In this document: piece after piece, positions 33,786-38,816 of the stretch | How positions within the stretch are numbered: the stretch's first letter is position 1 | Layout: each line of letters opens with the position of its first letter | Source: Pezizomycotina sp. ARF18 | Taxonomy: Eukaryota > Ascomycota | Length of the DNA stretch: 38,816 bases | Direction of reading: 5' to 3' | Assembly: GCA_002224055.1 (NCBI GenBank) | Contig: AZLU01000235.1 | Span: 1 to 38,816, forward strand | Translations under genes and position numbers: made by a program | Notes under the pieces: model-generated | What the model was told of the DNA's origin: nothing | The model's database searches: none | Seen by the model: the letters and a program-made list of their open reading frames with translations, nothing else

Positions 33786-34747
33786 TTTGCATCAGCCGGC
33801 GCCAGTAGAAACTCCAGGGAAATTTTCTTTTCTTCCCTTTTCACTATATCCCCAATGATATCCCAATATCCCTTCAACCTTGGACCTCGTTTTAGTAGCA
33901 TTGTAAATAGTACGTAAATCTAATAATTTAACGTAATGAGTATTACACTATCAGTATATGCACCGCCTCTCTTTGACGCGTGAGGTATTTTGGCTCCTAC
34001 ATTCCTTCAGGTCCTCAAACGTAGATCAGCCTCGTAAAAGCTTTTTCTGGATGCATCCATCTAGACAAAACAAAATAAATTATATTTATTAACTCTATAT
34101 TCATCTTTCATCTTTAATCCTCTTCTCCATTTCAATCTCTTTTTTCCCTCCTTTCTCTTCGATCCATTCCATTCTTCTTTAATCCTTTGATTTCGATATA
34201 TTTTCGATATTTTTCGGATTTTGGGATCCCTTAGAAGTGCAGCCGCGACGCCACCGAGCGTTTACTACTTACTGTTCCGGAAGAATGCCCCTTAAGCTTA
34301 AGGGTCCGCTGTCTCCTACGTAATCCCCCACTGCTCCCGAATAAAATCTCCGGCTCTCGCCTGCTTCTGGCCACTAAACAATATCATCTTTAAAATCATT
34401 AATTGGCATCGATCATCTTCTCGAGCTAGTTCGCTCTCCCCTTTTTGTTTCTTTTTTTCTTTTCTTTTTTTTTGTATTTATTCTTTTGGTTGTTAAGTCG
34501 ATTTTGTTTGCCTTTTTTCCCTAAAAATGTCACCGTCCTTGCTGGTTCGAGGTCGAAGATTCAAGAGACACCTTGACGAAAAATACATCTATAATAGATT
34601 CGTAAGTTAAATTTTTTCCTTCCCTCAAATGTCTTTCCTTTCAAACAACGATATCCTCAACCTCACTCATTCGTTTCAAATTTATTTTCTAACAAGAAGA
34701 ACAGCCTCTAGTAAAACGCACTAGTGATCCTAGTGATATTCATAGCA
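33786..34747. other. Intergenic region and 5' leader of the Mpv17/PMP22-type gene
   Basis: The region is T/C-rich from about 34090 to 34215 and again from 34430 to 34520, as expected for a fungal promoter. It contains a small upstream ORF and a possible leader intron, both described separately. I see no other gene. Confidence 0.5.
34527..34610 (+). promoter_or_regulatory. Possible upstream ORF (27 codons) in the leader of the Mpv17/PMP22-type gene, overlapping a donor-like site
   Basis: An ATG at 34527 in good context (CTAAAAATGTCAC) opens a 27-codon frame beginning MSPSLLVRGRRFKRHL and ending at 34608-34610. A donor-like GTAAGT at 34602 lies in its last codons, and CTAACAAG near 34690-34697 could be branch and acceptor. 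If spliced, the frame would be altered. It may act as a regulatory uORF, or be a first coding exon I cannot join. Confidence 0.3.
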
Positions 34748-35623
34748 ATGTCGAAGCTCATATCCGCCTTCAACTCTTACTACGAGCGGAAGCCGCTGCT
34801 CACGATGATGGTATCGAACTCCGTACGTTTCTTCAGAATCCCAAGCTCCTAATTCTAGAGCTTCGAGCATTTTCAATCTCAACACCTTCGCTTTTATTTT
34901 TCTAAACAGATTAATCAATTAACTAACGAACTGTAAATGAAGATCCTAAACGGCCCTCGCGGACACCGCCGCCCAGACAGTAACCGCGATACGGAACGTG
35001 CCCTCCGCAAACCGCTCGGTCCCGATCCGGCAACGGACCCTCTGGCCATCGAAATCGGCGAAATCGACCGCAAAATACCCGAACAACTATCCCCACAACC
35101 TTCGCACAACAGCGGCCTGCGTAACGTCCTCAGCAACAACAACGGCGGACTGATACCGCCATCCCGCGACCTCCCGCCGCCGTTCGACTTCGAAAGGCTG
35201 GCACGCTTCATGGTCTGGGGCTTCGCCATGGCGCCGCTGCAGTTCACCTGGTTCAAGATACTCTCACGGACATTCCCTATCACGGCGCGCAACAAGGACG
35301 CCGCGTTCTCGCAGACGCTAAAGCGCGTCGGGTGCGACCAGCTCATGTTCGCGCCCGTCGGCCTGGCGATGTTCTTCACGTACATGACGCTAGCGGAAGG
35401 AAAAGGGAAGAAAGAAGTTTATCAAAAGTTTCAACAGGGTGTACATACCCGCGCTGAGGGTAATTACATGCTGTGGCCGGCGGTGCAGATTGTGAACTTT
35501 AGGTGGATGCCGATACAGTTCCAGCTGCCGTTCGTTTCTACGGTGGGATATTCTGGACGATCTTATTTGAGCCTGACGAATAGCGCCGCGGAGTATAAGA
35601 AGGTGTGGACCACATTTGAATAG
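34748..35623 (+). CDS. Mpv17/PMP22 family integral membrane protein, '25D9-6' type
   Basis: Members of this family sit in the peroxisomal or mitochondrial inner membrane; this subgroup with a long hydrophilic insertion is typical of Pezizomycotina and has no established substrate. Exon 1 (34748-34822) encodes NSYYERKPLLTMMVSNS. The intron 34823-34942 has a CTAAC branch near 34922, and exon 2 opens ILNGALADTAAQTVTAIR. The insert IEIGEIDRKIPEQ is near 35050, then PPPFDFERLARFMVWGFAMA near 35175 and PLQFTWFKILSRTFPIT near 35235. VYQKF near 35418 and the family signature WPAVQIVNFRWMPIQFQLPF near 35475-35535 come next, then a C-terminus STVGIFWTIYLSLTNSAAEY. A lost G near 35548 and an extra T near 35567 compensate each other, so the given frame reads through with a wrong segment of about six residues. 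Confidence 0.9.
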
Positions 35624-37059
35624 AATGAGTAAATTGGTTTTCATCTTTTTTTTTGTTTAAACAGAAAGAATCACGAACTGTTTTCCGGTTCTTTGAGTGA
35701 TAAGAGTTTCACTCACTAGTACTAAGAGAACTATGAATAGACTGGATCAAAAAATAGACATTATTATATATTTAGATGGCGGTGTTTGAGGTCTAATTGT
35801 CCTGCTTCAATTGCTTTACTTTAATAAAGGTTGTTTTTCGATAAAAAATTGGTTCGTTTCATAAAGTGCACGGAGTTCGCATTTGCCTGTTTCATCATTC
35901 TACAAAAAGGTTGTACATAATCAATAATCAAGGCATCATGACCCTAGTATCTATCATTCGCTTCTCGAAGACACTGGAGCCCCTTAAGCTTTCAGGTTGT
36001 TCACAAATTTCGATTCGCTTTGGCTCTTTAGAATGGAATCTCCAGTAGTAGTAGACAATACAAAGGAAAATGTGGTCTATCTAGTAACATGCCCAGATCT
36101 TCAAATAAAAGAAAAAGGAGTTACAAGAAAAATAGGGAAGTTGAAGTTCCCTCAAGTTTTTCTTTCTTTTGTTTATGATAAGCAGAAGAAGGAAAAAAAA
36201 TATGCCACCCAATGCTTGTTGAAACCCACAACAACATAGTATACCAAAGAACCCTTCGCCAGATACGTCGACATAAGAAAAAAGACAGTTAAGGATCACA
36301 ACATCGAACAAAAGAAGATAGAATAGAAATATAGTATTCTGTACTAAATTAAACCCTAAGAATACGAAAGAAAGGAACTAAAACAATAATAGGAAGAAAC
36401 AAACAAAGAATTGCACCGTGATTTTTGATTCCAGACCGAATGAAGTGTTGAACATTCCTTATAACTAGACGCCATAGTATGATTTTGTCTCGTAATGCCT
36501 TTTGAAAAGTAGTAAGACAGTTTAAGAAACGTAAAAAAAAATTACAATAATAGAAGAGAAAGAATATGTAAGGAGAACCCGCCAAATCAATTAACAATAT
36601 ACAATTATTTAATCCATATTAAAAAAAAGTGTCGTGAAGAAATTGTCATGCTTTTTTTTTTTGTCGTTCGTTAGAAAGTCATTCCAATGGATAGGGATAT
36701 CAAGGAAAAGAACAGTATAATAACAGTTAGAGCACACGACCTTGAAAAGAGAAAAAGGAAATCAAGAATTTCCTATTTATTCTACTTTCAACCCTGAATA
36801 CTCTATTTTTCCGACCTCTGGTCATTTTTGCTTGCTGAAAGAATCTCTCGTACAATGCCGGTTGTCTGGGAAATTGCCCTCGCAGAAGAAGTTGAATTCA
36901 ATCTACAAGAGGTAGTGCGGAAAAGGAAACGGTTAAGGAAGGTAAGGTAGTAGAGAGCTATCCTAATAAGATAGCCGTTTGATTATACATGAGGAATGGA
37001 TGTATGAGAGGGAGAGAGGATGAAAAAAGAAGGATTTATGTGTGAATTCAGGATAGCTT
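35624..37059. other. Convergent intergenic region between the Mpv17/PMP22-type gene and SAM synthetase
   Basis: This 1.4 kb lies between two convergent genes and is strongly A+T-rich. Only short frames without recognisable domains occur. A minus-strand AATAAA near 36778 could serve SAM synthetase. Confidence 0.6.
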
Positions 37060-38658
37060 TTACAGCTCAAGAGCCTTGGCTTCTCCCAGCTGAATTCCTG
37101 GTTCGTGAAGTGGCGTTCTTCGCGGTAGCGAGGTACTTGGGCTTGGCAAGATCGAGCTCCTGGACAATGACACCAGGGCGCATGTCGAAGTTCTTCTTAA
37201 TGATCTCGACAAGCTCGTCCGAAGACTTCTTGCTAGTACCGTAAGTCTCGACAAAGATCGACAGAGCTCTGCGACACCAATAGCGTAGGAAGCTGGACAA
37301 GGCAGCGGCGGGCGAGTCCAGCGTTTGACTAGCGACTTCGCGATCCACCGGGCGAGGTAGGCGGCAGATCTGTCGACCTTGGAGTAATTCCTTCCGGAGA
37401 AAGCACCACCTCCGTGGCCTCCGTGACCACCGTAAGTGTCAACGATGATCTTGCGGCCAGTAAGGCCGGCGTCACCCTGAGGTCCACCAATAACGAAACG
37501 ACCCAGATGGTTGAATCTAAAAAAGAGAAGGGAACCAGTCAGTAACTCAATTGCATTTATCGCGGGTTTTAACTCTTGGGATTCTATTTGTTAGACTTAC
37601 ATGATAGACGTTCTGTCGTCGAGATATCTCTCGGGAATGGCTTCCTGACGATCTATCGAGAATCTGCTTCCCTGAGCTCGGGGAGAGATATCTTCTGAGT
37701 GCTGGCTGAGACGACGACAGTGATCCACTCTCCGGGAACGAAAAGCGCCACCCTGGTTCTCAGTACTAACAGTAACTTGGGTTTTGGTATCTGGCCTCAA
37801 CCAGGCCAGAGAGCCGTCGCGCCTTGCCTTGGACATTGCTGAGTGAGCCTGTGTGCGAGGAGGATAGTAAGGGGAGAAGTTCGGGTTTCGTCGGTAGCAA
37901 ACCGAACATGATACCCGATCACCGGCACCAAGCTCTTCGAGGGCCTTCTCGTAGTGGAGACCCTGAGCGATTATCAGAGGACTGTGCTCAATTGCCACAA
38001 GGATATTGCAGGTCTTGTAGTCGAAGCCCTTGTCGGACAGTCATAGCGATGTCACGGATGGTGTTGCGGATAACTTCTTGGTAGTCAAGATGGCCCTGGT
38101 GGTATTTCTCCGAAGCCATTATCATTCTGTGACGCGGCGTTAGCATTCTGCAGTTATTTTCTTCTATTAACACAAAATCGCAATATAGGTTGTTTCAAGC
38201 CGGTTAAGCGCATCGAGGTTGGCTTTCCTTTTCCCTTTCTTTCTTTTTTTTTTCTTTTTTCCTGGTATCACAGAGCCCTTTATTTCCTCCGGAAAGGAGA
38301 GCCTGCATTCACATGCATGTCTCCCAACAAAGCAAGACATACGAAAAAGGGAAGGAAGAAAAATTAAAAGAACTTAAAATGCTTACCAGTTTTCGTGGCC
38401 GCTCGCAGCAACCTTTGATAGGGGATCCTCAGCAAGGCAACATCGAAATAGCATCCGAAACTTGAATCATATTGGCAAAAAAAAAAAAAACATTCAGTCA
38501 GGCTATTAACAAATCCACAAATATCTTCTCGGAGCTCTAAATTCATCTTCCGCCGCAATTGCACCAGGAATACTTACGCGATCTTGTCCGGGTGGCTTCA
38601 CCGACAGATTCGAGGTGAAGAGGAAAGTCTTTCCGAGCGTTCCGTTGGGGACAGTCAT
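37060..38658 (-). CDS. SAM1: S-adenosylmethionine synthetase (methionine adenosyltransferase), multi-exon
   Basis: The enzyme makes S-adenosylmethionine from methionine and ATP in the cytosol. Exon 1 (38658-38578) encodes [16 protein letters not shown] and, after two lost bases, the ATP-binding ESVGEGHPDKI. Exon 2 ends at 38387 and carries EDPLSK. Exon 3 starts near 38126 and gives MIM, then [15 protein letters not shown], a slip-broken stretch and [16 protein letters not shown] near 37965-37915. [20 protein letters not shown] near 37840-37785 and an intron of about 90 nt (near 37514-37601) follow, then [20 protein letters not shown] near 37510-37445 and [13 protein letters not shown] near 37430. 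The C-terminus KPKALEL precedes a stop at 37060-37062. GHPDK and the Gly-rich GGAFSGKD motif are intact after base correction. More than ten slips occur, several in the most invariant parts of this enzyme. Confidence 0.95.
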
Positions 38659-38816
38659 TGTGTGAGGATAAGAGAGGTTGTGGAAGAGAGGGTTTTAGAA
38701 AAGCGAGATGATGAAGTCTATACGAGGTCGAAAGGATAATATAGATGAGAGAAGGACTAGAATAAGATAAAGAAAGGGGCCCTTTTTTTTTTTTTTTTTT
38801 TTTTTGTCAATGTGCG
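38659..38816 (-). promoter_or_regulatory. Promoter/leader of SAM synthetase, CT-rich in the sense direction
   Basis: Just upstream of the ATG at 38658 the minus strand is pyrimidine-rich for about 120 nt, followed upstream by a run of 23 A in the sense direction (T23 on the + strand at 38783-38805). A CT-rich block next to a poly(dA:dT) tract fits a strongly expressed fungal promoter. The window ends before the promoter is complete. Confidence 0.45.
38783..38805 (+). repeat. Poly(T) tract, 23 nt
   Basis: There is an uninterrupted run of T on the + strand upstream of SAM synthetase, which is transcribed leftward, so the tract is poly(A) in the sense direction of that gene. Confidence 0.95.

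Noticed and set aside
6699-38658. Genes decayed into pseudogenes, or a cluster of programmed frameshifts
   Set aside because: Essential genes (RLI1, PRP40, SAM1) are affected, active-site motifs and splice sites are intact, the breaks follow a homopolymer rule and no slippery-site context recurs. Sequencing error is the simpler reading.

Overview
The window is nuclear DNA from a filamentous ascomycete, almost certainly Pezizomycotina; I cannot place it more finely. The reasons are short GT-AG introns (mostly 70-130 nt) with CTAAC-type branch sites, coding blocks richer in G+C than the A+T-rich intergenic DNA, and a gene set that includes a DUF5672 protein, a fungal Trs65 and a '25D9-6'-type Mpv17/PMP22 protein.

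Layout from left to right: a DUF5672 membrane-anchored protein (+, 396-1332); a 4.3 kb gene-poor A+T-rich stretch ending in a CT-rich promoter and purine-rich leader; a Mep2-type ammonium transporter (+, 6699-8430); a second 4.3 kb gene-poor stretch; the U2 snRNP factor Cus2/Tat-SF1 (+, 12757-14334); convergent with it the mitochondrial F1Fo assembly factor Atp10 (-, 14600-15824); divergent from that the osmostress MAPKKK Ssk2 (+, 18215-22471); an intron-containing tRNA-Cys (23041-23141); the Fe-S ABC ATPase Rli1/ABCE1 (+, 23842-26282); convergent with it the U1 snRNP splicing factor Prp40 (-, 27878-31049); divergent from that the TRAPPII subunit Trs65 (+, 31681-33785); the Mpv17/PMP22 protein (+, 34748-35623); and convergent with that S-adenosylmethionine synthetase (-, 37060-38658). 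This is a set of mostly conserved housekeeping genes, not a gene cluster: splicing (Cus2, Prp40), ribosome recycling (Rli1), secretion (Trs65), mitochondrion/peroxisome (Atp10, Mpv17-type), nitrogen uptake, one-carbon metabolism and stress signalling.

The dominant oddity is that most of the protein genes are broken by many single-base frameshifts, while the protein sequence around each break stays well conserved. Nearly every break examined closely is one missing base in a run of two or more identical bases (AA, CCC, GG and so on), with rare extra bases. Essential genes are affected and splice sites are intact, so this looks like uncorrected sequencing/assembly error and not pseudogenes. Gene calls below were made by following the protein across frames; start and stop positions refer to the sequence as given.

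I found no transposon, virus, CRISPR array or secondary-metabolite cluster, and no convincing new multi-gene system. The points most worth checking are the deletion pattern, the one-sided strand distribution of long T tracts, the RLI1 micro-exons, the intron-bearing tRNA-Cys and the upstream ORF in the leader of the Mpv17-type gene.
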